From contig JAHXIV010000050.1 of the NCBI GenBank assembly GCA_025655455.1, positions 213,095-277,094 on the forward strand: a DNA stretch of 64,000 nucleotides, given 5' to 3'. The position numbers and the translations under genes are program-made. The notes below the pieces were generated by a model. The model was not told the origin of the DNA. It made no database searches and was given only the letters and a program-made list of their open reading frames with translations. Below are positions 31,090 through 40,606 of the stretch, one piece after another. Each line of letters starts with the position of its first letter. Positions within the stretch are counted from its first letter, which is position 1. The DNA comes from a gamma proteobacterium symbiont of Taylorina sp. (GTDB taxonomy: Bacteria; Pseudomonadota; Gammaproteobacteria; GRL18).

Positions 31090-32280
31090 TTACAGATCGT
31101 TTTCAGAAAGTATGTCATGGCGATGAAGACTAAGGCCATGGGCAATTATAGCGAAAGCGTTATTATAGAGATGGATGGACTCCTTACGTACCGCTGCTAT
31201 TGCCGTATCAGGTAGTTCAAATGCGGATTCATTCAAATACATGGGTTCCGCCACTGAAATCTTTCTTTCCGGCATCAAGAATGAAACCAGACGAACAAGC
31301 TGGTTAATCAGTGGTACCATAATAATGACGCCTGCCACATTAAAGATAGTGTGGAAAACAGCCAGTTTCAGCGTGTAATTATCATCAGCGATACCCAGGG
31401 ATTCACTAATAATATCAACAAAACCTGTAATTTGATTTATTAATATAATGAAAAAAATACCTGCAGTCACTTTGAATATAACATCAGCCAGGGCAAGTCG
31501 TCGTCCATCAATATTTGATGTCATCGAGCCCATCACGGCAGAGATGGTTGTGCCAACGTTAGCTCCTATGACCAGAGCCAGAGCATTTTCATAGCTTATC
31601 TGTTGTACTGAAAGTGCCGTAATTACCAATACGAGAGTGGCATGGCTGGATTGCATAATAATAGTGGCCAGAATGCCGATAAGGGTAAAAGTCAGAACAC
31701 CTGCGAAACCAGTCATTGCATAATCAGTTAGATTGATTTGATTCTGGAAAGTCTCAAACCCCTCTTTCATATAATGAATGCCGAGAAAAAGGAATCCCAG
31801 CCCAGCCAAAATATAGCCAAACCCCTTCAGAGATTTTGATTTCTGAAAAATCAGGATAACACCAAATGCCAGCATCGGCATGGCATAGGCTGATATTTTT
31901 ACCTTCAGACCAAAGCCGGCTATTAGCCAGGCCCCCGTAGTGGTACCTACATTGGCACCGAAAATGATACCCATACCCTCAACCAGACCAATAAGCCCGG
32001 CACTTAAAAAGGAGATGGTAATCACGGATACAAGTGAACTTGATTGCATAATGGTGCAGGCAGTAAACCCAAAGCTCAGGCTTTTCCACATGCGGTTGGT
32101 ACTTTTGCGCAGAATTTTTTCAAGGGTACCGCCAGTGAATGCATTAAAGCCCTCTTCAAGAGAGAACATGCCAAAGAGAAAGATAGCAACGCCTGCTGAA
32201 ATTTCTTTAAAATTAGGGCTGATCCAGAATCCGTAAGCAAGGAAGGAAAGTATTATGGGTAGTATTATTTTTTTAAGCAT
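31090..32280 (-). CDS. Na/Pi cotransporter (NptA-like), membrane part, interrupted by TAA
   Basis: The 396 residues contain eight or nine membrane segments and two Na/Pi-cotransporter repeats. Characteristic Q-S-S motifs are FTACTIMQSSSLVSVITISF and GILATIIMQSSHATLVLVIT, with GANVGTTTGAWLIAGFG and IGANVGTTISAVMGSMTSN. The protein moves phosphate with Na+ across the inner membrane. The frame ends at TAA (31090-31092) after LSENDL, where relatives continue into a PhoU-like domain; that part follows in frame at 30469-30978. The full gene would be 30469-32280, about 603 codons. Confidence 0.85.
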   Translation of the reverse strand: MLKKIILPIILSFLAYGFWISPNFKEISAGVAIFLFGMFSLEEGFNAFTGGTLEKILRKSTNRMWKSLSFGFTACTIMQSSSLVSVITISFLSAGLIGLVEGMGIIFGANVGTTTGAWLIAGFGLKVKISAYAMPMLAFGVILIFQKSKSLKGFGYILAGLGFLFLGIHYMKEGFETFQNQINLTDYAMTGFAGVLTFTLIGILATIIMQSSHATLVLVITALSVQQISYENALALVIGANVGTTISAVMGSMTSNIDGRRLALADVIFKVTAGIFFIILINQITGFVDIISESLGIADDNYTLKLAVFHTIFNVAGVIIMVPLINQLVRLVSFLMPERKISVAEPMYLNESAFELPDTAIAAVRKESIHLYNNAFAIIAHGLSLHRHDILSENDL

Positions 32281-32373
32281 TTTGAGTTTTTTATATTAAA
32301 TTTATTAAAAGTGTTTTGGGCGAATTTACAAGAAGCTGACGTTTGTCATAACACCAACTTTCAGTATAAATAG

Positions 32374-32643
32374 TTAAAAAATCAGCTGTCCATCGGAAAC
32401 TGACATTACAGCCAGGCTAATCAAAACTAATGTTATAACGATCAGTTTTATTAAATGTATTTTCCATTTTTTATCTATTAGATGCTGTTTATTTTGCTTG
32501 TATAGCAAAGAGTTTACTGATTTCTCTGCACTATTGTTTGCATTTAACATGAGATAACTCCTCAAGGTATTAATTGAAAGATACCATATAGAGAGCAATA
32601 AATAAGCCAATATAATAAAAATATAAAATACTACTACATTCAA
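32374..32643 (-). CDS. Small two-helix membrane protein, unknown
   Basis: The 89-residue protein has two membrane segments: VVFYIFIILAYLLLSIWYL near the start and LIKLIVITLVLISLAVMSV near the end, with a polar loop between (NANNSAEKSVNSLLYKQNK). I recognise no family. It lies between the two-component operon and the phosphate transporter, all on the same strand, and may be part of the same regulon. Confidence 0.5.
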   Translation of the reverse strand: MNVVVFYIFIILAYLLLSIWYLSINTLRSYLMLNANNSAEKSVNSLLYKQNKQHLIDKKWKIHLIKLIVITLVLISLAVMSVSDGQLIF

Positions 32644-32871
32644 TTACTTAAGTAGATAATGAGCTATATGAATGGCTGCTGGAGGGGTGTAAAAAAACAG
32701 CTGATTTATAATTATGAGTTTAGAATAATGTACTATCGAACAGGGGGTATAAAACGCTGAAAGCAAAGAAAATGATTGTTAACTATATTGTTATTTGGTT
32801 ACACCCCCATTGAAACAAATAAAATAAGCCAGGTGGGTGGAATGACTATTTAAATATAGCAATGAGGCTAT

Positions 32872-34305
32872 TTATTCACTTGTTTCATGAAGGCGTGCCA
32901 GCCGGCGGTTTAGTGCAGGACGGGATATTCCAAGCAGTATAGCAGCTACACCCTGATTTCCATTAGCTTTACGCATTGCTTCATAAACCAGACAGTTTTC
33001 TGTCTGTGCCAGAGTAGGAAATTTTCCAGGTATCATGATTAATCTATCGTTTTTTACCTTTTCAGGTTTTGATTGTTGTGTCTGTTTTGCTTGTTGTTGT
33101 TTTTCAACAGCTTTTTTGAATCGTTCAAGAGAAAGTGTCTGTCCTGAACGGTGGGCAGCTACGGCGTCATAGACTAGGGCACGAAGCTCCCGAATATTAC
33201 CAGGAAACTGGTATATACCCAAAAGGTCGTAAAGTTCTACTGGTGCAGATAGAGTATCTTTAGCCATGGATTGTGAGGCGGCTGTCATAAATCGCTCAAC
33301 CAGGATTGGTAAATCTTCTTTTCTATCACGTAATGGCAACAACTCGATCTGGTGTACCGAGAGTCGGAAGTAGAGATCAGAACGAAAAATATCGTCTGTC
33401 ATTTGTTGATGAAGATCCCGATTGGTTGCACATAGAATGCGGACATCACTATTATTGGCAACATCAGAACCAAGTTGATAATATCTCTTTTCCTGAAGCA
33501 GACGTAGTAATTTTATCTGTGATGCATGTGACAAGTCGCCAATTTCATCCAGAAATAGAGTGCCGCCAGCTGCTTCTGAAACAAGTCCTTTGCGTTTACC
33601 AATGGCTCCGGTGAAAGCACCTTTCTTATGCCCGAACAAAGTATCGGAAAAAAATGTATCATCCAATCCTGCCACATTGACTGATATAAGTTCACCCTTG
33701 CGACCACTAAGTTGGTGAATTGTCTTTGCCAGCAACTCTTTTCCAACACCAGTTTCACCGGTGATCAGAACGGGTTCATTGGAATTTGCGATAGCTTCAG
33801 CATATTGAAATACTGAGTGCATTTTCTTACTAATGGTATCAAAGGAGGAGAAAGCTTGAGCGTGTTCAAGTTTATTGGTTAATAGATAGTCTTTGAGTAC
33901 GTTGACATGTCGGCGTAAAGAACGCATCTCTAAAGCATGTTTGATGCTGGATATCAACCGACTTTCCTCCACGGGCTTAACCAGATAATCAAATGCCCCT
34001 TCTTTCATACTCGACACGGCCGTTTGCACATCTTGAGCAGCCGTCATGACAATGACTGGAATTTCAGGATAGTTTTTTACGATCTTCGGCAGTAATTTGA
34101 TCCCGGATAGATGGGGCATAAAGAGATCAAGTACGATAACTTCCACTTCCTGTTTTTCAAGCAAAGGAAGCAAATTACGGCTATCCCCAAGAGTAATAAC
34201 TGATTTAATGCCTGCACCTGATAATAGTAGTTTTGAGCTATGTAGAACAGTGGATTCATCATCAACAAGCACAAGAGGAAGGTGGTGGGTAGTATGTGAG
34301 TTCAT
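32872..34305 (-). CDS. Sigma-54-dependent response regulator (NtrC family)
   Basis: The 477-residue protein has a receiver domain (about 1-120; acidic pair VDDES, phospho-Asp in IVLDLFMPHLSG, Lys in YLVKPV). Next is an AAA+ domain with Walker A GETGVGKELLAKTIHQLSG, the sigma-54 contact GAFTGAIGKRKG, Walker B GGTLFLDEIGDL, and a Fis-type helix-turn-helix at the end (GNQGVAAILLGISRPALNRR). It should activate sigma-54 promoters when phosphorylated by the kinase encoded just upstream, whose gene it overlaps by 4 bp. Likely targets are the transporter and membrane protein next door. Confidence 0.95.
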   Translation of the reverse strand: MNSHTTHHLPLVLVDDESTVLHSSKLLLSGAGIKSVITLGDSRNLLPLLEKQEVEVIVLDLFMPHLSGIKLLPKIVKNYPEIPVIVMTAAQDVQTAVSSMKEGAFDYLVKPVEESRLISSIKHALEMRSLRRHVNVLKDYLLTNKLEHAQAFSSFDTISKKMHSVFQYAEAIANSNEPVLITGETGVGKELLAKTIHQLSGRKGELISVNVAGLDDTFFSDTLFGHKKGAFTGAIGKRKGLVSEAAGGTLFLDEIGDLSHASQIKLLRLLQEKRYYQLGSDVANNSDVRILCATNRDLHQQMTDDIFRSDLYFRLSVHQIELLPLRDRKEDLPILVERFMTAASQSMAKDTLSAPVELYDLLGIYQFPGNIRELRALVYDAVAAHRSGQTLSLERFKKAVEKQQQAKQTQQSKPEKVKNDRLIMIPGKFPTLAQTENCLVYEAMRKANGNQGVAAILLGISRPALNRRLARLHETSE

Positions 34306-36548
34306 GCGTTTATATTCCTGTCAAACATTGGTAGTTGTATTGTCACCTGAGTTCCTGATTCTTTTGATGATTTAAAAGCAATTGAGCCATGGTGATTTTC
34401 TATAATAGTAGATGAAATGGATAAGCCAAGCCCGGTTCCTCCTGTTTCCAGACGTGTTGTGAAGAAGGGTTCAGTCACTTTCAAAAGATCTTTTTCTTTG
34501 ATTCCGGTTCCCTGATCGATTATCTGGATCAATAAAAATCTTTTCGTGAGATCAGCAACTGACTTTATTTGGACTCCATGTTCACTATCGGGCAAAGATT
34601 GTAATGCATTGAGCATCACATTAATGAATACTTGCTCAAGTTGTTGAAAATTACCTTTTACCATAGGGAGATCATCGCCAAGTTCCATTATCCAGTGTTT
34701 AGTACATTTATGAATATTACTCTTTAATACTCCGGCAGCAGCTCGCAGTGCAGCATTGATATTGATGTCTTCATTTAGCTCACCCAGATCATTTTTTCCA
34801 AGGTGTTTCAGGTTTCCTACAATCGCTTTGATACGCAGGGAATTATCCCTGATGTCTGAAATTAAGTTTCCCAATGACTCTCCTTCTTCAGCAAAGGACA
34901 GTCCTCCTAGAGAAAAATCACCCTGATCATGATAATATTCCCTGAGAACCTCCATGGCATCTTTCCAAACATGGTTATACAATGCAGCACTAATCTGGAT
35001 TGCATTGTTCGGATTATTGATTTCATGAGCGACTCCTGTTGCAAGAATTCCAATAGATGCAAGACGTGCATTACGGATCTCCTGATTTTGCAGTTTACGT
35101 TTTTCAGTAATATCTTCTGCCACTCCAACAAAACGATATACTTTTCCTTTTTTATTGACTACAGGAAATGCATTATCACGAATCCAGCGTTGCGTTCCAT
35201 CAGGACGAGTCAATCGATAAACCATCTCAACCGGATGTGAACTTTGCTCTGCATTATTCAGTGCTTCTGACCATTGTGAACGATCATTCGGGTGAATTGC
35301 ATGGGAAAACAGTTTTGGATTGTCATATAATTCCTGACATTTGATGCCCCATATAGTTTCAAGAGCAGGGCTAACATAAAGAAAGTTAGTTTTATCAGCC
35401 GAGAGTGCCCAAAAAACATCATCAACCGTTTCGGTCATTTGCCAGAATAATTCTTCTCGATCCTTTAATAACCGATCCATTCTCAAATGTTCCTGAAAGT
35501 TAAGTTTCATTCTGAGCAGATAGATGGTCAGGAGCAGAGTAAGTAAAATTCCAGAAAGCAGTACAACAAAGGGACCCTCTTCAAAAGCCTCTGCACTGCG
35601 AAAACTTTTGTTTGGAACAGCTGTAATCGACCATTTTCTATCCCCCATTTGAACAACTTCAGTAAGCAGTGTTTTTGCATTTATAAGCCAATCCTGTATC
35701 CGATCTTCTTGAAACACTACAGCAGGATTTAGACGGCTGGCATAAAATTCCAAAAAACGAGCGTCTTTCCCTGTGGAATCATCTTGAATTAGAATATCAA
35801 CCCCCCTGGGTTCTAAATAGCTAATTGCGGCATGTGTCAGTTCATCCAGTCTCAAGACCGCCACTACAAAGCCTGTTAATTCAGGTGCTATTGAAATATC
35901 AGATTTTGTTCGATAGAGTGGTAGACAGGCTATTACGCCATAATGCATATCATTATTTGCAGACAATTTAAGACGCTCACTGACTGCAATTTTTCCAATC
36001 TTCTGTGCCTTTTTCAACGTTGTTTTTAGTAATGAAGGGGAACTAATGTCATACCAGGGCACAGCTATATTGCCTTCACCAAATTCGACATAAGTCAGAT
36101 AGAAATTATTATATAAAGGGGTTTTTATCGGCATGTTATGTGTTTGAGTTGAGTTGATTCGTTCCTGAACAATCAGTCCGATTGAATCAATGCCATGCAT
36201 TCGACTAAGGATAGAACTAGCAAACAGATGAAAATTATCTTTCTCTACTTTTTCTGTTGCCTGAATGTGGTCACGAACTACTTTAACAGCTTCCAATGCA
36301 CCCTCAAACCCCTGTTTCAGTAGACTATTTCTATTGTGTGCAACCCAGTTGAATTCTATCTTTCCCTGTTCATATATTTGTTCTTTAATTACGCTAAAGG
36401 AAATGACTGATAATGCCAGTCCAATGCTGGTAACAAGCCATATAATTATATTCTTTTTAAGAAAGTTTATAGTTCTATTTTCTGGCACACCAACGCTTTG
36501 CATATATAACCTTCTGTGCTCAATGAGTTTGGAAAATGGTAACATCAT
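34302..36548 (-). CDS. CHASE-PAS hybrid-free sensor histidine kinase
   Basis: The 748-residue protein has an N-terminal membrane helix (IIIWLVTSIGLALSVISFSV), a CHASE-type periplasmic sensor domain (about 60-320), and a second helix (VVLLSGILLTLLLTIYLL). Then comes a PAS domain (about 365-495, LFWQMTETVDDVFWALSADK) and a NtrB-type kinase core: H-box GVAHEINNPNNAIQ, N-box INVMLNALQSLPDSEHGVQ, and G-boxes DQGTGIKEKDL, GGTGLGLSI. It autophosphorylates on the His and passes phosphate to the regulator encoded next. The signal is unknown; CHASE domains sense small molecules. Confidence 0.94.
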   Translation of the reverse strand: MMLPFSKLIEHRRLYMQSVGVPENRTINFLKKNIIIWLVTSIGLALSVISFSVIKEQIYEQGKIEFNWVAHNRNSLLKQGFEGALEAVKVVRDHIQATEKVEKDNFHLFASSILSRMHGIDSIGLIVQERINSTQTHNMPIKTPLYNNFYLTYVEFGEGNIAVPWYDISSPSLLKTTLKKAQKIGKIAVSERLKLSANNDMHYGVIACLPLYRTKSDISIAPELTGFVVAVLRLDELTHAAISYLEPRGVDILIQDDSTGKDARFLEFYASRLNPAVVFQEDRIQDWLINAKTLLTEVVQMGDRKWSITAVPNKSFRSAEAFEEGPFVVLLSGILLTLLLTIYLLRMKLNFQEHLRMDRLLKDREELFWQMTETVDDVFWALSADKTNFLYVSPALETIWGIKCQELYDNPKLFSHAIHPNDRSQWSEALNNAEQSSHPVEMVYRLTRPDGTQRWIRDNAFPVVNKKGKVYRFVGVAEDITEKRKLQNQEIRNARLASIGILATGVAHEINNPNNAIQISAALYNHVWKDAMEVLREYYHDQGDFSLGGLSFAEEGESLGNLISDIRDNSLRIKAIVGNLKHLGKNDLGELNEDININAALRAAAGVLKSNIHKCTKHWIMELGDDLPMVKGNFQQLEQVFINVMLNALQSLPDSEHGVQIKSVADLTKRFLLIQIIDQGTGIKEKDLLKVTEPFFTTRLETGGTGLGLSISSTIIENHHGSIAFKSSKESGTQVTIQLPMFDRNINA

Positions 36549-36612
36549 ACCACTAGAAGTAGGGATTATTTAAAATCATAGGCTGACGTGTTTATCAAAC
36601 TAAAAAGTATTA

Positions 36613-37138
36613 ATGAATGGAATTGATGCTTTAGGATTCCAGTATATCGTGGTCAGTCGCAAACGTTATAAAGAAAAACCGGATGAAAGCAATGGCGCCG
36701 TGATTATAAAATTCGCACAAGACAATAAAGTCATTGCCCGACGTGTAGAAGATCCCGATAATAAAGAAGTTCTTTTATATTGCCATTCACAAAAAAGAGA
36801 GCAAAAAGATCAGGTGATACGCAATCATTTTCATCAACGTTTTAAAAAAGAGCTGGAAACACTCAATCAAGGACTCCGCAAAACACCTGTCTATCACCCT
36901 GCTGGCCTATCATTTGGTACATACGTTGAGATCCCAGCTAAAACAAAAAGGGATCCATTTACGCTGGCGGAGTATTCGTCATATTATGTCACGACAACAA
37001 CGGATCACTTTCTCTGCACCTACCCAGGATAAAGCTCCACTCTTTGTTCGTATGACAACACAGTCAGAAACACAGCAAAAGAAAATTATGGATGCTTTGG
37101 GTATTCAATTAGATCCCATAGGAAAGAAAAAACAATAA
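36613..37138 (+). pseudogene. IS1634-type transposase fragment, copy 2
   Basis: The first frame (from 36613) reads NGIDALGFQYIVVSRKRYKE to GLRKTPVYH and belongs to the middle of an IS1634-type transposase. From about 36893 a second frame gives ITLLAYHLVHTLRSQLKQKG, IHLRWRSIRHIMSRQQRITF and the C-terminus MDALGIQLDPIGKKKQ. About 15-20 codons are lost between TPVYH and ITLLAYH. The 5' half is missing. The joint TATCACCCTG is shared with copy 1. Confidence 0.8.
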
Positions 37139-37372
37139 TTGAATCAAAATTAAAATCTATAGTGCCAACTTTTCACTCTGAGAAAATTAACTCACTGAAA
37201 ATAAAAGGAAATATTTAATAGGGTCACGAAGATGGGTTAGGATACTATTTTTATTATGTTGTAGTCTTCATAAAAAATGCTTGCCGTTAGTCTATAGCTA
37301 TTAATAAACAGACTATGGTAAAATTGCCAACCGATTATACTCCCACGTACCAATACTGTATATATTGTAAAT
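37139..37372. other. Region upstream of recX
   Basis: No gene is seen. In many gammaproteobacteria recA precedes recX; here it is replaced by IS remnants. A possible SOS-box-like sequence is at 37354-37369. Confidence 0.4.
37354..37369. promoter_or_regulatory. LexA-box-like half site before recX
   Basis: TACTGTATATATTGTA agrees with the first 12 bases of the Escherichia coli SOS box but the second half is degenerate. It ends 3 bp before the recX ATG. Confidence 0.3.
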
Positions 37373-37918
37373 ATGAGCAATAATTCATTAAATTGTGAAC
37401 AGGATTCCGGGGAAAGAAAGCAAACGCTGGCTTCTATCCGTACTTCTGCAATGAATATCTTAGCGGTGCGGGAACATAGTACTTTAGAATTGCGTAAAAA
37501 GTTAAGCAATAAGCTGAGAACTTTATTATCACGTAAAGAAAAGTCTTTGCCTGATAGTGAGCAATTTGATGAATTAATTGAAATCGTGCTGCAGAAATTA
37601 ATAATAGATAACTTATTAAATGAGGCACGATTTACAGAAAGTTTTATTCGTTCCCGGCTAAACAAAGGCTTTGGACCTGTAAAAATTACTCATGAACTGA
37701 ATGAACGTGGAATTCCAAATGATTTGATTAACGATTATCTGGAAAGCTCTTATGATTTCTGGCAGCAGCGTATTGAAACGGTACATCATAAACGTTTTGG
37801 TAATATGCCCCCGAAAGACTATCAGGAACAAACAAAACAGTCCCGATTTTTATATCAGCGGGGCTTTAGTGGTGAATTAATTCGCTATTTTTTTAACCAA
37901 ACACGGAACCTGTTTTAA
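37373..37918 (+). CDS. recX: Recombination regulator RecX
   Basis: The 181-residue protein shows the RecX helical repeats: MNILAVREHSTLELRKKLSN, LIIDNLLNEARFTESFIRSR, LNKGFGPVKITHELNERGIP, and a final KQSRFLYQRGFSGELIRYFF. RecX limits RecA filament growth. Its stop is directly followed by the alaS ATG (TAAATG), so the two are co-transcribed, as in many gammaproteobacteria. The N-terminus (first 20 residues) is longer than usual. recA is not next to it. Confidence 0.9.
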   Translation: MSNNSLNCEQDSGERKQTLASIRTSAMNILAVREHSTLELRKKLSNKLRTLLSRKEKSLPDSEQFDELIEIVLQKLIIDNLLNEARFTESFIRSRLNKGFGPVKITHELNERGIPNDLINDYLESSYDFWQQRIETVHHKRFGNMPPKDYQEQTKQSRFLYQRGFSGELIRYFFNQTRNLF

Positions 37919-40546
37919 ATGGTCAACAGCTCTATCAAAACTAGCGCACAACTGCGTACGGCATTTCTAGAATTCTTTGAATCGCAGGGTCATAAGCGTG
38001 TGGCCAGCAGCCCATTAGTGCCTGCAAATGATCCTACCTTGTTATTTACCAATGCCGGAATGGTGCAGTTTAAAGATGTCTTTTTAGGACATGACAAACG
38101 CAATTATCATCGTGCAACCAGCAGTCAGCGTTGTGTTCGTGCCGGTGGTAAACACAACGATCTGGAAAATGTCGGTTATACTGCCAGACATCATACTTTC
38201 TTTGAAATGCTGGGTAATTTCAGTTTTGGTGACTATTTTAAGCGTGAAGCCATTCAATATGCCTGGGATTTTTTGACTAAAGAAATCGGTCTGTCTGGAG
38301 ATCGTCTGTGGGTCACTGTATTTGAAGATGATGATGAGGCTACAGATATCTGGCTGAATGAGCTGAAAATTTCACCCGATCGTTTTTCTAAAATTGGTGC
38401 TAAAGATAATTTCTGGTCAATGGGAGATACCGGTCCCTGTGGTCCCTGTAGTGAAATATTTTATGATCATGGAGAAGAAATTCCCGGTGGTCCTCCTGGT
38501 TCTCCTAATGAGGATGGTGATCGTTATATTGAAATCTGGAATCTGGTTTTTATGCAGTACAATCGGGATAAGTCCGGTTCAATGACTGAACTGCCGCATC
38601 CTTCTGTCGATACAGGGATGGGTATGGAACGTCTGGCAGCAATATTACAGGGTGTTCATAATAACTATGAAATTGATCTATTCCAGCATATTATTAAAAC
38701 CATTGCAAAAATGGCTGATTGCAAAGATCTGGAAAATAAATCTTTACGGGTTATTGCCGATCATATTCGCGCCTGTTCTTTTCTTATTGTCGATAGCATT
38801 ATTCCTTCCAATGAAGGACGCGGCTATGTGTTAAGAAGGATTATTCGACGTGCTATTCGGCATGGACATAAACTGGGTCTAAGAAAAGCTTTTTTCTACC
38901 AACTGGTGGATGTACTATGTGATGAAATGGGTGAGGCCTATCCTGAATTGATCAAGGCACGGCAACAGGTCAAAAAAGTGCTCAAACAGGAAGAAGAACG
39001 TTTTGCGGAAACACTGGATCAGGGCATGCATATTCTTGCTCAGCAGATAGAACAACTTGAAGGCAAAATAATCCCCGGTGAAGTTGTTTTTAAATTGTAT
39101 GATACCTATGGTTTTCCAGTGGATCTCACTGCTGATGTGGCCAGAGAGCATCAACTGGAAATTGATCGTGAAGGCTATGAGCAGGCAATGGAAAAGCAGC
39201 GTGAAATGGCACGGGCATCCAGCTCTTTTGATATTGATTATAATAATGATATTGAACTCAGCGGTCAGACTGAATTTACAGGTTATGATCAACTTGAAAA
39301 CAGCAATGGAAAAATTCTTAATATAATTATTGATGGAGAATTAAGCCAGACTTTATCTGCTGTTGAACAACCTTCTAATGTCATGATTATTCTGGATAGT
39401 ACACCATTTTATGGTGAATCTGGTGGACAGGTTGGTGATACCGGAACAATTAATACCGATGGCGCTGAATTTAATGTGCTTGATACACAAAAAAATGGTG
39501 ACGTTTTTGTTCATATTGGTCAACTGAAAAAAGGGACTTTGAAGGTTGGTGATACAGTGAATACACAGGTTGATCCGCTTAAACGTGGTGATATTGCCTG
39601 TAATCATTCTGCAACTCATCTACTGCATGCTGCATTACGCCGGATTTTAGGCGAGCATGTACAGCAAAAAGGCTCACTGGTTGATAATGAAAAATTTCGT
39701 TTTGACTTTTCACATTTTGAAGCAATTAATGCAGAACAGCTACAGGAAATTGAAGTGCTGGTAAATCAACAGATTAGAAATAATCACTTGGTTGATACAC
39801 AGCTGATGGATATTGATGCTGCCAAAGAAAGTGGTGCAATGGCGTTATTTGGTGAGAAATATTCGGAGCAGGTACGTGTGCTGAGTATGAGTGATTTTTC
39901 AGTGGAACTCTGTGGTGGTATTCATGTGAAGCGCACAGGTGATATTGGTTTAATGAAGATTACCTCTGAAGCGGGTGTGGCAGCCGGTGTTCGTCGTATT
40001 GAGGCAGTCACAGGGCAGGGTGCACTTGCTTATATCGAGACGAATGAACAGCATATAGATAAGACTGCTGCCTTGCTCAAAGCTAATCGGGAAACAGTTT
40101 TCGATAAAGTTTCTGCTTTGATTGAACGCTCCAGAAAACTTGAAAAAGAGCTACATCTAATAAAAAGTAAACTAGCCAGTAGTCAGGGTAATGAGCTTAC
40201 GGATAATGCCATTGATATTAATGGTATCAAAGTCCTGGCGGCTAAATTAGAAGGTGTGGATGCCAAAGGCTTACGCGAGACTATGGATCAGCTTAAAACC
40301 AAACTGGGCAGCTGTGCTATTGTTCTGGCTGTTGTCACAGGTGATAAGGTCAGTCTGGCGGCGGGTGTCAGCAAGGACAATATCAAAAGTATTAAAGCCG
40401 GTGATTTAGTGAATTGTGTCGCCAGCCAGGTTGGTGGTAAAGGCGGTGGTCGACCTGACATGGCGATGGCGGGAGGTAACCAGCCGGAAAATCTTGAAAA
40501 AGCACTTTCTTCGGTTCCATCATGGTTGGAAAATCAGTTAAAATAA
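37919..40546 (+). CDS. alaS: Alanyl-tRNA synthetase
   Basis: The 875-residue protein is full length. The class II catalytic domain begins [20 protein letters not shown] and carries motif 2 ([15 protein letters not shown]) and motif 3 ([17 protein letters not shown]). The editing domain has the zinc ligands H-x-x-x-H in [16 protein letters not shown] and C-x-x-x-H in [10 protein letters not shown]. The C-Ala domain ends with [15 protein letters not shown]. It charges tRNA-Ala in the cytoplasm. It is the second gene of recX-alaS-lysC-csrA. Confidence 0.97.
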   Translation: MVNSSIKTSAQLRTAFLEFFESQGHKRVASSPLVPANDPTLLFTNAGMVQFKDVFLGHDKRNYHRATSSQRCVRAGGKHNDLENVGYTARHHTFFEMLGNFSFGDYFKREAIQYAWDFLTKEIGLSGDRLWVTVFEDDDEATDIWLNELKISPDRFSKIGAKDNFWSMGDTGPCGPCSEIFYDHGEEIPGGPPGSPNEDGDRYIEIWNLVFMQYNRDKSGSMTELPHPSVDTGMGMERLAAILQGVHNNYEIDLFQHIIKTIAKMADCKDLENKSLRVIADHIRACSFLIVDSIIPSNEGRGYVLRRIIRRAIRHGHKLGLRKAFFYQLVDVLCDEMGEAYPELIKARQQVKKVLKQEEERFAETLDQGMHILAQQIEQLEGKIIPGEVVFKLYDTYGFPVDLTADVAREHQLEIDREGYEQAMEKQREMARASSSFDIDYNNDIELSGQTEFTGYDQLENSNGKILNIIIDGELSQTLSAVEQPSNVMIILDSTPFYGESGGQVGDTGTINTDGAEFNVLDTQKNGDVFVHIGQLKKGTLKVGDTVNTQVDPLKRGDIACNHSATHLLHAALRRILGEHVQQKGSLVDNEKFRFDFSHFEAINAEQLQEIEVLVNQQIRNNHLVDTQLMDIDAAKESGAMALFGEKYSEQVRVLSMSDFSVELCGGIHVKRTGDIGLMKITSEAGVAAGVRRIEAVTGQGALAYIETNEQHIDKTAALLKANRETVFDKVSALIERSRKLEKELHLIKSKLASSQGNELTDNAIDINGIKVLAAKLEGVDAKGLRETMDQLKTKLGSCAIVLAVVTGDKVSLAAGVSKDNIKSIKAGDLVNCVASQVGGKGGGRPDMAMAGGNQPENLEKALSSVPSWLENQLK

Positions 40547-40569
40547 TTAATTAATACCCTCTCCCTCCA

Positions 40570-40596
40570 GGTGAGGGTGAGGGTGAGGGTGAGGGT
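40570..40596. repeat. GGTGAG hexamer repeat, 4.5 copies, between alaS and lysC
   Basis: The motif GGTGAG is repeated at 40570, 40576, 40582 and 40588, with a final GGT. It ends 10 bp before the lysC ATG and itself resembles a ribosome-binding site. Copy number could vary by replication slippage and change translation of lysC. Confidence 0.9.
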
Positions 40597-40606
40597 TCTT
40601 TAAGAT

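Noticed and set aside
33306..33614. Plus-strand ORF opposite the sigma-54 regulator
   Set aside because: Antisense to the conserved AAA+ domain, so not a gene.
36265..36573. Plus-strand ORF opposite the histidine kinase start
   Set aside because: Antisense shadow of a well-supported gene.
36893..36935. Separate repeat family shared by 29656-29700 and 36882-36926
   Set aside because: The shared 45 bp are coding sequence of the same transposase family (LLAYHLVHT), not an independent repeat.
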